Positions 44,876 through 56,477 of a stretch of DNA of 64,000 bases are shown here, piece by piece. The notes below the pieces were generated by a model. That model was not told the DNA's origin, ran no database searches, and was given only the letters and a program-made list of their open reading frames with translations. Source of the DNA: Fragilariopsis cylindrus CCMP1102 (lineage: Eukaryota > Bacillariophyta > Bacillariophyceae > Bacillariales > Bacillariaceae); the NCBI GenBank assembly GCA_900095095.1, contig FMBT01000396.1:84739-148738 (forward strand), given 5' to 3'. Numbering within the stretch: position 1 is the stretch's first letter; the number at the start of each line of letters is the position of its first letter. A program made the position numbers and the translations under genes.

Positions 44876-45925
44876 ATGACGGAAACGGTTACCTCCTACA
44901 CGTCGTACTTCGTGAGTACAATGTCAATTATTATGTGGCGGTCGGGTCAGTTACTTTTAGGGTTAACCACAGTTGTTCTTGCTGGACTTTATTTCAAACA
45001 AGATTCACTACTTTATCATCCCGAAATAGGCAACATGCCTCGAGATCCAGCAAAAAATCCTAGAGGATATCGTTCACCCGCAGATTATAAAATTCCTTTC
45101 GAAGATGTCCAAATTATTTGTGACGACGGTGTGAAAGTTCACGCTTGGCTGATGTTTGGATCAACCGTCGACGTCAACGTCAGGCATGTCTACCCTACCA
45201 ACGATCGTATTCTTTCATGGGAATGCAGGAAATATAGGATTTAGATTACCGAATATGGTCATATGATCCGACGATTGGAAGTAAATATTTTGATGGTAGA
45301 ATATAGAGGTTACGGCCGTTCTGATTCTTCTGTCAGTCCAAGCGAAAAGGGTATAAAATTGGATGGACAAGCCGCATTGCGATTTATTCAAAATCATCCG
45401 AAAATTGATCCGACGAAAATATTTATGTTTGGTCGAAGTTTGGGAGGTGCTGCAGCGTTTGCGACTGCCCAATATGCACAAAAAAATGAGAACAAGGATA
45501 TTATCCATCCATTGAAAGGTGTTATCGTTGAAAATACATTTACTAGTATAGCTGACATGGTAGATGCTCTAATGCCGCTCGTTGCGAAAGTCAAAAGTCT
45601 AGTTTTGGCCATTGGATGGAATTCTTTAGAAATTGTACCAGCCTTGGAATGTCCTATATTATATTTGGCTGGTTCTGACGATGAGATAGTTCCCCATTCT
45701 CATATGTTAACTTTGCATAAAAATACAGTAAAAAGTTCTCTTAATCGACTGCATGTGATAAAATATGGTACTCACAACGAATCATGGACACAAGGAGGAG
45801 AAATGTACTGGGAGGCGTTCGCATCGTTCCTAGCTGGTGCTTTATCTATCACCAATACTGCACATATAGTGGATTCAGTGGATGCGGGATATCCATCTCC
45901 CACTACTTTTAAAAAGGAACTATAG
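44876..45925 (+). CDS. ABHD13/BEM46-like alpha/beta hydrolase
   Basis: A serine hydrolase anchored in a membrane by an N-terminal helix (LLLGLTTVVLAGLYF). After the anchor come LLYHPEIGNMP and a strand leading to FHGNAGNIGFRLPN (oxyanion region), VEYRGYGRSD, the nucleophile elbow GRSLGG (Ser codon at 45437-45439), the acid AGSDDEIVP and the base GTHNESW. This is the order of the BEM46/ABHD13 family, whose enzymes act on lipids or depalmitoylate proteins. Two one-base deletions are required, near 45211 (before FHGNAG) and near 45253 (before HMIRRLEVN). The start ATG follows CGACC. The gene converges with UGDH downstream. Confidence 0.87.
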
Positions 45926-46490
45926 GTCATTTTCTTTTCCACTTTTCTCTCTCTCTCTCTCTCTCCAGTTAAAAGAATGAAAATCGGTGTAGTCCTGTGA
46001 AATAAACACCGTGGCAATTAAAGTAAAACTACTGTTGATCAATGGGCCGAAATTCATATCTTAAATGAACTCAATTACTGTACTTACCGCTAGTCTAGAT
46101 AATTATTTCGATACTCTGTGTCTGTGAATTCTAGCTCAAGAACGTTACAACCATTGTATTGGGTTCATCATATTGATACACACTTCTGATAAATAGATAC
46201 CCCCCGTTACGTATTTGCCCAGGCTGCTGTATGACAACTTTGTTTGAAAGCAGTGAAGTACATTAGCAGAGAAAAGAAACACAAAATCAATAATACTGAG
46301 GAAAAGCTACGGCATATTGTAGTACATACGAAACTAAGGAAATGGTAGTTTGTTCCAGAACAAATTGATTATCTATCTTGTCAAGGAAAAGGTTAATTAT
46401 TTTTGAATTGCGATTTATATTTATTTATTATTTTATCCTGAATTGTGATGTGATATACATATACATATGAATTATTTTTCTATTTTAATC
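45926..46490. other. Convergent intergenic region
   Basis: It contains a CT dinucleotide repeat at about 45945-45965. Nothing else was recognised between the two 3' ends. Confidence 0.4.
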
Positions 46491-48230
46491 TTAGGCGATG
46501 GTTGATCCTGGAAATTTAACAGGATCAGGTTTGCCAATGGCATGAACCTCGAAACCAATCTCTCGCAATGCCTTATGATCCAAATGAAGACGACCATCAA
46601 ACAAAAAGGCTGGTTTTTCCATCGCATCGTAAATCTTTTGGTAGTCGTATGTTTTGAATTCTGCCCATTCGGTCATGATACAAATCGCATGCGATCCTTT
46701 ACATGCTTCATATGGATCTGTGGCGGTGATGACGTGCTCGTCAAGACGAGGATTATTCTCGTGATTGACCCCACATGTATAGTTCATTTCAAGCCACATT
46801 TCTTCACGCGTAACTTGTGGATCATATACGTGAATCTTGGCATTTTCCTGTAGTAGATCTCGTACAATGAACATGGCAGGAGTTTCTCGGACATCACCCG
46901 TATCCGCCTTGAAGGCATATCCCAACACAGTAATTTTCTTTCCAGTAACTGTATTGAACATAGAGGAGACAATTTTCTCCGAGAAACGTTTCTTTTGGAA
47001 GTCATTCATTTGAATAACCTGACGCCAGTAATCAGCGCAAGGCTGTAATCCGTACGTTTCGCATAAATAAACAAGATTCAGGATGTCCTTTTGGAAACAT
47101 GATCCACCAAATCCAACCGAGGGTTGTAGGAAGCGTTTTCCGATACGGTCGTCCATACCAACTGCTCGACTGATTTCTGATACGTCGGCACCTGTTGCCT
47201 CGCACAAAGCCGAGATGGAATTGATTGATGATACACGTTGCGCTAAAAATGCATTGGCAACTAATTTGGACAATTCAGACGACCACAAGTTGGTGGTCAA
47301 GATTTGTGCGCGTGGGATCCATGTGGCATAAACCTTCGCAACCGTTTCGATCGCCGCAAGTCCAGCAGGTGTTTGCGGTCCACCGATCAAGACACGGTCA
47401 GGATTCATTAGGTCTGTCATGGCGGTTCCCTCAGCTAAAAATTCTGGATTACTCAAAACTTGGAATGTAACGTCAGATTTTTCATTTGCAGCTAGGATAC
47501 GAGCAATAGCCTCAGCTGTGCGGACAGGCACAGTCGATTTTTCAACAACGATCTTGGATGAGGTAGCAATTTTTGCGATATGACGAGCGCACAATTCACA
47601 ATTTTTAATATTTGCTGCCGCACCTGCACCGATTCCCTGTGTCTTAGTGGGTGTGTTAACTGAAATGAAGATAACATCGGCCTCATCGATTTCTTTGTCT
47701 AAATCGGTCGAGAAGAATAAATTTCTTCCTCTGGATTCTTTCACACAATCAAGTAGTCCCGGTTCGTAATTGGTAATACATCAGTATTCCATGCATCAAT
47801 TTGCTTTTGTGAGATATCCCCGACGACAACACGAACCTAGTATATAAAATAAAACGACGAACACAGATGTGTGAGATAATAATAATAATAATAATAATAC
47901 GAAACTGATGCAATGTTTCCTTTTCTTTCTTTTTGTTCAGCAAAAGTTCCATTGCCCGGGTCATTCGATTTATTTCCGTATGTACACAGATAAATTAACG
48001 TGGTCCTTCTTACATGTATATAAAAAAAAGCTCAAGCTGATCATCCGACGACAAACGATGGTGTTGATTCCTGTCTCGACACGAACATGTAATGAGTCTT
48101 TCAACACAACACATGATTTTGCTTTCCAATTACGTACCTTAGGACACATCTTGGCGATGACCGCCATGGTTGGACCACCGACATAACCAGCTCCCATACA
48201 AAGAATCTTTAAGTCCCATTGATCACTCAT
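46491..48230 (-). CDS. UGDH: UDP-glucose 6-dehydrogenase
   Basis: It oxidises UDP-glucose to UDP-glucuronate with two NAD+, feeding polysaccharide synthesis. Exon 1 (48138-48230) holds the NAD-binding GAGYVGGPT; exon 2 (46491-47836) holds [34 protein letters not shown], the catalytic [15 protein letters not shown], and [16 protein letters not shown] with the C-terminal NAD domain. The intron (47837-48137) has GTACGT and TAG borders. One T is missing near 47769: it restores [10 protein letters not shown], the conserved Y-E-P-G-L. Length is close to that of animal and plant enzymes (about 470-490). It is cytosolic, with no signal. It is divergent from the C19orf12-like gene. Confidence 0.95.
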
Positions 48231-48862
48231 TTTGATATTATTGTTTAGAATTTTATTTATTATGCTTGGAAGGAGTAACAGGCTGGTTTATGATCTATTT
48301 CGACTGTGTTTAAAGATGTTGAAGAGAATAATATGAATGGATGGATGCGAAGGATTTGATTTGGAAAACGTAGATTCGATTTTATGTGTATTTACAAAAT
48401 TGTGAAAAAAAGATACTGAATACACTGGTTCGTCGCCCACACACTTTTTCTTGACGTAAACGATGTCTGTCTCATCATTCAATTATGACAACAACGAATG
48501 ACGCGAGCACAAAATTTTTATGCAACGCTCTCATGTCATTAATGACTGTTCTTGCCGTATCCCGCTCAGGAAGTCGCAAGTCGTCAAATGGTGCGTGTTC
48601 ACACCACGCCACAAAAAACGTTGAGTCCCGCTGCGGTGACTCATTTTTATTCGTGTTTTTTAAAATATTTTGTACACTAGAAGTAAGTTAACTTAACTAC
48701 TGAAGTACTTCGAGTACAAGCAGAAACTGAGAATATTATTCGAATTCTATTTCAGTTTTTCTAATTACTCCTACTTTCGACAACAGACAACACGAGGGAG
48801 AAAGAGAGAGAGAGAAAGAGAAGAAAGGGAGAAGGAGAAAGAAAAAGGAGAGAACAAATACA
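48231..48862. promoter_or_regulatory. Divergent promoter region with purine-rich leader
   Basis: It separates UGDH from the C19orf12-like gene. The last ~60 bases before ATG 48863 are almost pure purine (GAAAGAGAGAGAGAAAGAG type), a likely 5' UTR element. Confidence 0.4.
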
Positions 48863-49317
48863 ATGGATGATTATCCAGCGGCAGATCCTATACCAGATCC
48901 AGTCGAGGGATATGATGCACGATATACAACATTGATGGATTTTTATCTACATCAAAAGAAATGAAACAAACCGCAACATCCAGTTTCAAACAAGCATTGT
49001 TTGCTGGATCTGGTGCTATGGCAGGTGGGATGGTATTTGGTCCATTGGGTGGTTTAATTGGTGGTGTCGCTGGGAGTTTAATCGGATATGTCAGATCATC
49101 AGATTATGATGGTGTTATGGTACATTTATGTAAACTAGATCCGAACAGTAAAAAAGAATTACTAACAAGAGTTGGACAAGTATTAGTTGCAGCAGGAGCA
49201 GCCACTAAAGGGATCGATACGAATATTAATTTCCGTGATACATTACTTACGTATGCATCACAACAAGGTGTTAGAGATAATTTATGGAATGCATGTTTAG
49301 ATTCGTTACATGAGTAG
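48863..49317 (+). CDS. C19orf12-like glycine-zipper membrane protein
   Basis: Starting at ATG 48863 (MDDYPAADPIPDPVEG), a one-base deletion near 48953 separates the N-terminus from the main part that begins HSKEMKQTATSS. The core is a glycine-zipper hairpin, AGSGAMAGGMVFGPLGGLIG and GVAGSLIGYVRS, followed by helices LLTRVGQVLVAAGAATK and DTLLTYASQQGVRDNLW. The order (Gly-rich hairpin, then a helical C-terminus of about 70 residues) and a size of about 150 residues match C19orf12-type proteins, which sit in ER/mitochondrial membranes. Function of that family is poorly known; the call rests on architecture. Confidence 0.55.
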
Positions 49318-49495
49318 TACGTGCGCCCGCAATAGAAAACTAATATATGAGTTATGTATATTCAATTTTTGTCGAAATCTACATCTTAATTATTGTAAAC
49401 AATATTGTTTATTACATTACTGTATGCTATGGTATCAATTTCAATTTATTTCATGGTTTTAATTATTAAATTTAGTATTCTTTTTGATTATTTAT

Positions 49496-50887
49496 CTATT
49501 TCTTCGTAGCTGTTAGCATACCGTATTCCATTAGTCCGCGTTTAAAGGCACGGTGCATCCGTTCGATACAATATGCATCCCGTAAAGTTTTGATATACTT
49601 TTTAGGTTTAAAGATGAATCCCCCATGGGTCCTTAATTCCTTTCAAAATAGTATGTCGCCAAGTTGCGATGGTTTCCTTTACCCAATCAGCTGTCGTTGC
49701 CTTGTTCATAACACCAGTTTCAGCAATCAATTCAGCATATGCCTCCTTTGAAATAAAGTAGGGATGTGTCCTGTTTTACAAATAATAATAATGAAATAAT
49801 GTGAAACCAATGTATTTATTTCATTGGCGTGATTGTGTAGTAATTGCATAGAAGATTGAATATAAAAGATCGCGTATGAGTGAATTAGTTCGCGTGTGTA
49901 TAAAGTAAGCTGAAAACTACAAAAGACCATCATCAATAATACGAAAGATAAAACAGAACAAATCAAATCAATTCAAACTTACCATTCTTCGTACAGGTAC
50001 TGCAAATCACGCTTATCACGCTTATCGAGAGGATTTTTTCGATCGTCTCGTTGACACCAAGTGGCCATAACGAATTTACCACCGGGCTTTAAGACACGCA
50101 TCATCTGATCGATGTATTTTTTCTTGTCCGGCATGTGTTCACCACTTTCGCATGCCCATACAATATCAAACGAATTGTCGGGGAAACTTGGCATCTCGAG
50201 TGCATCTTCGACCATAAACTTAACATTAGGCGTATCTTGTTCGATTGCCAATTCTTTGGCCCGTTCTACCTGCTTAGGACTTAACGTGATAGCCGTTACA
50301 CTTGATTCGGGACCTAAGGCTCGTGCTAAATAACGTGATGTTCCACCGAATCCACAACCAACGTCTAGCACCTTTGCTTTTCCATCGACGGCAGGATCGA
50401 TTCCACCAAATTTCATCATTTCATCGATGAATGCATACTGTGCATCCTTTAATGGTTTCCACCTGTACTTGACATCCGGTCCGTAATAACCTAAGTGGAT
50501 ATGTTCACCCCAATAATATTCCAAAATTCCTTCTTCAGTCCATTCATCGTATTCTTGTGCGACCGTTCCTGATCCGTACGTTCTAGATGGTTTGTCTAGA
50601 AATAATTTTACAAATCCCGTACTTGCCATCGCGGCCGACAAAACAACCACAGCGGCTTTCACTGCAATCTTTGGAAGAATAGTCGTGGGTGAAGCGACCA
50701 TCGAAAGTTGTGTGCTACTGCTACTACTTGTCACCACTGGGGTGCTACCAATCACGGCCGGCGATGAAGACCTTTGGTTTGTTGTGGTGGCATATTTTGC
50801 GCCCGCCCCCTGTGTCGTCGTAAATCCGTCAACGTCATAAGAACAAGATACCAATATTACAGCTACCGACAATAGAAATAGTTTCAT
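49496..50887 (-). CDS. Plastid SAM methyltransferase, gamma-tocopherol methyltransferase-like
   Basis: I take ATG 50887 (MKLFLLSVAVILVSCS) because it starts a signal peptide; VDGF follows as an ASAF-like site, so plastid targeting is expected. The catalytic part begins EEGILEYYWGEHIHLGYY, then the SAM-binding VLDVGCGFGGTSRYLA, ITLSPKQVERA and FDIVWACESGEHMPDK, motifs shared with tocopherol methyltransferases (VTE4) and relatives. Exons are 49983-50887 and 49496-49770, intron 49771-49982. The second exon (THPYFISKEAYAEL, ATWRHTILKGIKDPW) needs one base in the C5 run at 49620-49624 (G in the gene) to reach FIFKPKKYIKTLRDAY and RGLMEYGMLTATKK. The exact methyl acceptor cannot be told from sequence. 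Confidence 0.8.
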
Positions 50888-51346
50888 CTTGCTTCCTATC
50901 AAATTTCTATGTTGTACAGTATCAAATTTCACTTTCGTATAAGCTAGGGATATAGCAGACTTTCCAACGACGACGATATATTTGTTTGGTTACAATTTGC
51001 AAATAGACAATTCGATTTGCCTCGTCATTTATGATTCTACTTTGTCGTTGTACACTGTAATAGGAAATATGTGTATGATGATGAAGGAGCGCGTCAGTGA
51101 ACAACTTAATTATGATTGCAAACCGATGAATCTGAATCACTCCTTCAAATCTTATTAGATATGTACGACTCGTTCGACCACTTTATTTTTTGCGCGACAA
51201 GAACATGAAACAAAATCCGTAATCACTGTAAAGAAAATGAGAAAAAATCTAAAATCAAATCAAATTTCGTTTTCAATACCACCAAAATAGTAGTCGTACC
51301 GTAGTGCATACACAGAGTGAGAGAAGCGTATCACTTAAGTTTCACA
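50888..51346. other. Divergent promoter region
   Basis: It lies between the methyltransferase gene and the GFA-domain gene. No repeats or RNA genes were seen. Confidence 0.35.
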
Positions 51347-52476
51347 ATGGGAAGGTGGTTGTATTCTGCACAAATTCTGCTAATTGTCTGTTACTTGTTG
51401 CTGGAAAAGAGTCGATATTATCCCGTCCTTGCGCTCTCAATGCCACCCATTACAAAAACTACTATTCATTCAAGCTGTAATTGTAAAAAAGTTGTAATTG
51501 AAATACAACTACGTGAGCATCAAAATGCTAATGGTAATAAAGCTGATAATGATGTGATAAATTGTCATTGCTCTTTTTGTCGTAAATATCATACATCGGG
51601 ATACACAAGCTTTTTAAGCGTGGATAAAGAAAAAGTATCAGTATGTCACGGAATAAAAAACATCGGCATGTTTCGTTCGGAATGTGAAGAGCTGGGTTCA
51701 GTCGAGCGTTGGTTTTGTACAGAATGTTCCAGTAAGCTGTTATCGATGCCACTTTCTCACGATGATACAAAGAATGACAGCAGGGATAAAATCAAAAAAG
51801 TCGGGGAGAAAACCACAACAACAATATGCTACGTAAATTTAGGACCGATACAGGACGACGAAATAATCTCGCCGGACCTATTAACCCGTTGGAAAAAACG
51901 GTTGGAACGGGAAGAAAATAACCTTCACCACAACGACGGCGGTGGTGGGGTGTTTGGGTTAAAGCACTTCCACCAGCTGCTATCACAACTTCAAGCAATA
52001 CACACATCAATGATGACATAATAAATGAATTGGACGAAAATCCGATTTTGTGGACTGGTTCTTGCGCATGCGGAAATTGTGCATATGAGTTAACGATTGA
52101 TTATCCTACCGAACTACAACATTGTTATTGTCATCTATGTCGTGAACTGTCGGGTAGTGGCTTCATGACTTGGATTCCTATAGAGAAACAAAACTTCCGT
52201 TGGGTAAATAAAAAGTCTGTCCGTCTCGTGAGAACTACACCTTTTGGAAGACGTCACATTTGCATGGATTGTCAAGGTGTGATGACGATCATATATGACG
52301 ACCAACCAGATCATGTATGGCCTTCTGCTGGTGGATTAGACGATTCAAGTTTACCTACTACTAGAATAGATATGGGAAATTACCTGAACCGTGTTTGTCA
52401 TATTTGTTGTCGTTATCAACCAGCATGGTTAAAAATCCCCGACGATGGTATGGAAAAGATTGACGACGCTTGCTAA
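51347..52476 (+). CDS. Two-domain GFA/CENP-V-like zinc protein
   Basis: ATG 51347 opens a signal-like N-terminus (YSAQILLIVCYLLLEKS). Two tandem GFA-type zinc domains follow. Domain 1: SCNCKKVVIEI, INCHCSFCRKYHTSGY and WFCTECSSKL. Domain 2: GSCACGNCAYEL, QHCYCHLCRELSGSGF and ICMDCQGV, ending with a CHICCRY pair and IPDDGMEKIDDAC. Each has the family's CxCG, CHCxxC and C-x2-C ligands. One missing base near 52005 joins the domains. GFA proteins include glutathione-dependent formaldehyde-activating enzymes, but many have unknown substrates. Its 3' part has been copied to 54292-54510. Confidence 0.8.
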
Positions 52477-52728
52477 TAGTCGGCATATTTACAACACAAA
52501 TTCTACTAATAGAACAATATAGAATTAGAATAAATTATGGTACATGAGTTGAATATTCCACTACTTTATCGTTAAACCCTTTAGAATCGGCATATCTACA
52601 ACACAAAGTCTACTAATAGAATAGTATAGAATTAGAATAAAATGATAATAATAATGAGGGTGACATTAAGAATACGATTATACTAAGTTAAGAGAATACC
52701 GACTGGTAACCAAAACGGCTGAATCCAT
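52186..52728. repeat. Segmental duplication, copy 1 (GFA 3' end plus truncated LCB1 tail)
   Basis: It starts AAACAAAACTTCCGTTGGGT inside the GFA gene, runs through the downstream spacer, and ends with GTTAAGAGAATACCGACTGG and AAAACGGCTGAATC, which is the reverse strand of the last codons of the serine palmitoyltransferase gene. The same order occurs at 54292-54748 with internal deletions. The SPT piece here is a non-coding fragment. Confidence 0.92.
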
Positions 52729-53138
52729 CTAAACTAATATTCTACACAGAATTCATATATCAACATCAATAAGGTTCTATATTTCCTGCTAAAATAGGCA
52801 ACCTGATAGACTAAATTAGCATGTGTTAATTACGCCCAAAAATTAACACCCGATAGCCCCCTTCGCGTTTAGCGCTAGCTGGAGGAAGTACGTATGTGCG
52901 TGCGCTGACCTACAGTATTCACACAAAATAAAATAAAATAATGAATGACATCCTACGTACAGTACGTTAGTCTACACAATATCGTTGTTGTGATGTGATG
53001 CACATCAGCGCGAATGACGAAGTCAATATCAATCAATCATATAAATACTAGTAGAAGAAAAAAGTAATAACACAAGATACAAAAACATATAGCATCTGAC
53101 AATAGAAATAATACACCGTGCAAGTACAATATACAACG
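52477..53138. other. Intergenic region
   Basis: The first part belongs to the duplication and includes a local ~55 bp repeat of CGGCATAT..ACAACACAAA (about 52480-52535 and 52586-52640). The rest, to ATG 53139, shows no further gene. Confidence 0.4.
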
Positions 53139-54293
53139 ATGAATACATGGTTATCATCAATACGCAGATCGAGTAGTGGCGTGGCTTGTTTGTATCTAAC
53201 GTCAATAGCGTTAGTCTCTATATATTATGGGACGACGCCATCGCCAATACTGAATAATTATAATATAGTGGCATTGGCACTGGCACCAACATCAGTAGCA
53301 TTTAATGTTCCAATGTCAGCCGGACGACGAACAAGAACACAAACAACAAGAACACTACATCAATTACATCGTCTTTTTGCTTCCTCGAATAGTTTGGATG
53401 GTGAAGAAGGGGAAGGAACGGATACTAATAATTGCGGTACGGGTTTTCATGCCGAAGAAACAAACAACGGAGGAAAAGTGTGTGTGTATGATTACGATAC
53501 CGCCGCCGACGCGAACGTAGCTGCCGACGTTGCCTCCTCTGCCGCTGTGTCTGCCGCCGTCACAGCTGTGGTGGATGTGGATGAGAAAGCACTGGAACTA
53601 CAAAACAAGGCACGACGTAAATTTGGATTGCCTAATTTGACACCGAATCAATTTCTAGCTTTGCAACAAGAAACAAAACAAATTATCACCAAGCAGATCG
53701 AAGATGTCGCAACGAATGTATTTCGTGAATTCGATATCAATGGCGATGGTGTTGTTTCTACCTCGGAGTTGCAAACTGGCTTGTTGAAATATTTTGGGAC
53801 CCAATATTTAAATCCAAATTTAGTAAGCAACGGCGATGCGATTGTCACCAAGGTAATGGAACATTTTGATGTCAATGGTGATGGATTGCTCCAAAAGGAT
53901 GAATTTGTACCTATCGAAGAATTGCGTACACTGTTGATGGATGTCATTGACAGTGATGGAATAGAAACACCAATTACACAACCAATCACATCTAAATATG
54001 TTCAACGAGAAGAAGAAGCACAACAACAACTGCAACAACAACAACAACAACAGCAACAATCGAGTGGTGGTATGTTTCAAAGTTTCTTTGGTACCATCTT
54101 TCAAGATACATGTCAAAGCAATGATGATTGTGAACGACCCAAGGTATGTTGTGATTTTGGATACAAAAAAACATGTTGCATGGGAGGTGAAGGACAATTG
54201 ACACCCGCCATGGTATATGCTACCATACCATCATCCACACCCAAACCACCATCCAACAAAGGTGGAGATAATGTATATGACAATAGGTATTAA
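53139..54293 (+). CDS. EF-hand protein with signal peptide and Cys-rich tail
   Basis: An intact frame of 384 codons from ATG 53139 (MNTWLSSIRRSSSG). A signal-anchor-like N-terminus is followed by PTSVAFNVP, an ASAF-like site. After an acidic, Ala/Val-rich region come ELQNKARRKFGLPNLTPNQF and two EF-hands: DINGDGVVSTSEL and DVNGDGLLQKDEF, both with complete D-x-N/D-x-D/N-G loops, so calcium binding is expected. A Gln run (CAACAA repeats) precedes a Cys-rich tail, CQSNDDCERPKVCCDFGYKK and CCMGG, that probably forms disulfides. The gene sits between two copies of a segmental duplication; the second copy begins at its stop codon. Confidence 0.75.
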   Translation: MNTWLSSIRRSSSGVACLYLTSIALVSIYYGTTPSPILNNYNIVALALAPTSVAFNVPMSAGRRTRTQTTRTLHQLHRLFASSNSLDGEEGEGTDTNNCGTGFHAEETNNGGKVCVYDYDTAADANVAADVASSAAVSAAVTAVVDVDEKALELQNKARRKFGLPNLTPNQFLALQQETKQIITKQIEDVATNVFREFDINGDGVVSTSELQTGLLKYFGTQYLNPNLVSNGDAIVTKVMEHFDVNGDGLLQKDEFVPIEELRTLLMDVIDSDGIETPITQPITSKYVQREEEAQQQLQQQQQQQQQSSGGMFQSFFGTIFQDTCQSNDDCERPKVCCDFGYKKTCCMGGEGQLTPAMVYATIPSSTPKPPSNKGGDNVYDNRY

Positions 54294-54748
54294 AACAAAA
54301 CTTCCGTTGGGTAAATAAAAAGTCTGTCCGTCTCGTACGAACTACACATATTTGCATGGATCTGCTGGTGGATTAGACGATTCAAGTTTACCAACTACTA
54401 GAATAGATACGGGAAATTACCTGAACCGTGTTTATCATATTTGTTGTCATTATCAACCAGCATGGTTAAAAATCCCCGACGATGGGATGGAAAAGATTGA
54501 CGACGCTTGCTAATAATCGGCATGGCATATTTACAACACAAAGTCTACTAAGATGATAATATAGAATTATAATAAATTATGGTACTTTAGCGTTAAACCT
54601 TTTAGAATCGGCATATCTACAACACAAAGTCTACTAGTAGAATAATATAGAATTAGAATAAAATGATAATAATAACGAGGGTGAAATTAAAAATACGATT
54701 ATTCTAAGTTAAGAGAATACCGACTGGTAACCAAAACGGCTGAATCGA
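54292..54748. repeat. Segmental duplication, copy 2 (GFA 3' remnant running into LCB1)
   Basis: Begins TAAAACAAAACTTCCGTTGG directly after the EF-hand stop. It contains a broken GFA tail: the segment from ACACC to the TCTGCTGG codons is deleted by about 70 bases compared with copy 1, so it cannot code. It ends inside the functional LCB1 coding sequence. Confidence 0.92.
54294..54530 (+). pseudogene. GFA-domain gene fragment (3' end)
   Basis: It corresponds to the last ~90 codons of the upstream GFA gene (WLKIPDDGMEKIDDAC is recognisable), but it has no start, lacks the first zinc ligands and has an internal deletion. It is a by-product of the segmental duplication. Confidence 0.85.
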
Positions 54749-56477
54749 TTAGCGTATTTACCATCTTGTCGGTGTCATCTTTCGTGTGTAAGGCGGATAC
54801 CGTTATTCTGATACAGGGTGCTAGTTCCGTTCGTAAGTGACTGCTCTTGCTGGCGTCCTGACCCGTCGATGCAACAATCGCAACACCTCGATGTAGGCAC
54901 TCTCGCATAATCCCACTCATGATTGCCGATTCATAGGCCGAATCACGTTCAAGTTGCAAAACAACGATTGGTGATCTAGAATCGCTCGTAACAACCAACT
55001 TGGCTTTGTGGGTGATACTATTCTTGTGTTTATCTAAGCATTTGTATGTGTACCGGATATTAGCCTGTAATCGCTGGACTAATTCCGGTTGGCTTTTGAG
55101 AAGACGCAAAGACGCAACGGCGGCACTAGCCGTAAATGGCGGAGCAGAGGCACTGTAACAATATCCGGCACCTGACAACCTTTGGTGATCGACAACCTCT
55201 TCATTTCCAACAGTAACACCACCGATACTTCCCAGAGAATTTTCTAATGCGATGGTCGTTATTTCAGCGTCGTACATAGGTCGTTTATTGTGTTCTTCTA
55301 ATGCACCCCGACCCGTCTTACCTAACGTCCCAAACGAAAAAGATTCATCGAGGATCAATCGATAATGGTATTTGTGTTTAAGTGCAACGATCTCTCGTAA
55401 TGGCGCAATTGTGCCTAAATTCTTGTATAATCCCTCTACAACAATGAACCGACGTTGTGCTCCTGGTTTTCTTCCGAGTTTTTTGTCAGTCGCCTGTAAT
55501 TCCTTTAATACGCGTTCTAAATCATCGACGTCGTTATGTCGGAACCAATGAACGTTAGCACGGCTCAAATACACTCCCGTCGAAAGAGGTTCGTATACAC
55601 CTTCATCGACGACCAAAACATCACCTCGTTTCGCAAAGGCAGCGATTGTACTAGAACACGTCGACGCACCATCGGAATACAATATGGCTTGATCAGTGTG
55701 ACAAAATGTCGATATCTCTTCTTCAATTTGCAGATGTGCGTCGATCGTTCCGTAAAATCCTCGAGGACCACAAGATCCGCACCCATATTTGTTCAAGGCA
55801 TCCGTTGAGGCTTGACGGAGAGCATCAGATGTTTGGAAGCCCAGAAAATCAAAATTGCAAAAGTTTAGTACCCTTAATTCTCGCTCTAGTTCATTTTGTT
55901 CCGTCATTGTCCCGACGATGGACGACGACGATTTTTATAGTATTATTGCGTATACCAATCTTTTTCGTGTTACTATAACTGCGAGTTATATTATTCTTTT
56001 TGCCGCTATTATTGCTTATTTTGCATTACTATTGTTGTTGCTGTTGATGCTGGCCCAATGACTTGGAACAGTGATGGTTAACCATTTTCCTTCTTGCTTT
56101 TGAACTACGATTTGGAAGTCATCGTCGAGGTTATCATTTTCGCTAGTATTTGTTTCGTTTTCTCCAATCGTAGGTAATGATTTTTTGATCACCGGTGCCA
56201 GAGGCGCCCTCGAGTTGTGCTTCCATTCCCATAGCAAGTCTTCTTGTTCTCGTCGGGTTAGTTTGTCCTTGCTGTTATCTTTATATCCCTCTGTAGATCG
56301 TGATAACATCATGTACACGATACTGATCAGCATTATTGTTTCGACAGCAACATGAAGCGGATCTTTCGCCACTAACTTCCACCACCAATCCTTGTACAAA
56401 CTGGGAAAGGTTACCAGATAAAGAAGGGACGCATTCGCCGATCTGTACAAGTTTCTATAATCCAAGAAGTCGATCAT
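54699..56477 (-). CDS. SPTLC1: Serine palmitoyltransferase subunit 1 (LCB1)
   Basis: LCB1 is the non-PLP-binding partner of LCB2 in the ER complex that condenses serine with palmitoyl-CoA, the first step of sphingolipid synthesis. ATG 56477 (MIDFLDYRNLYRSAN) precedes a membrane helix, VAVETIMLISIVYMM. The aminotransferase-fold part begins RVLNFCNFDFLGFQTS, then CGPRGFYGTIDAHLQIEEEI, LILDESFSFGTLGKTGRGA, ALENSLGSIGGVTVG (no Lys where LCB2 binds PLP) and VDHQRLSGAGYCYSASAPP, ending RYSLNLE. The two blocks (56016-56477 and 54699-55950) lie in different frames; missing bases, or a short intron ending near 55980, would join them. I could not settle which. Confidence 0.88.
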
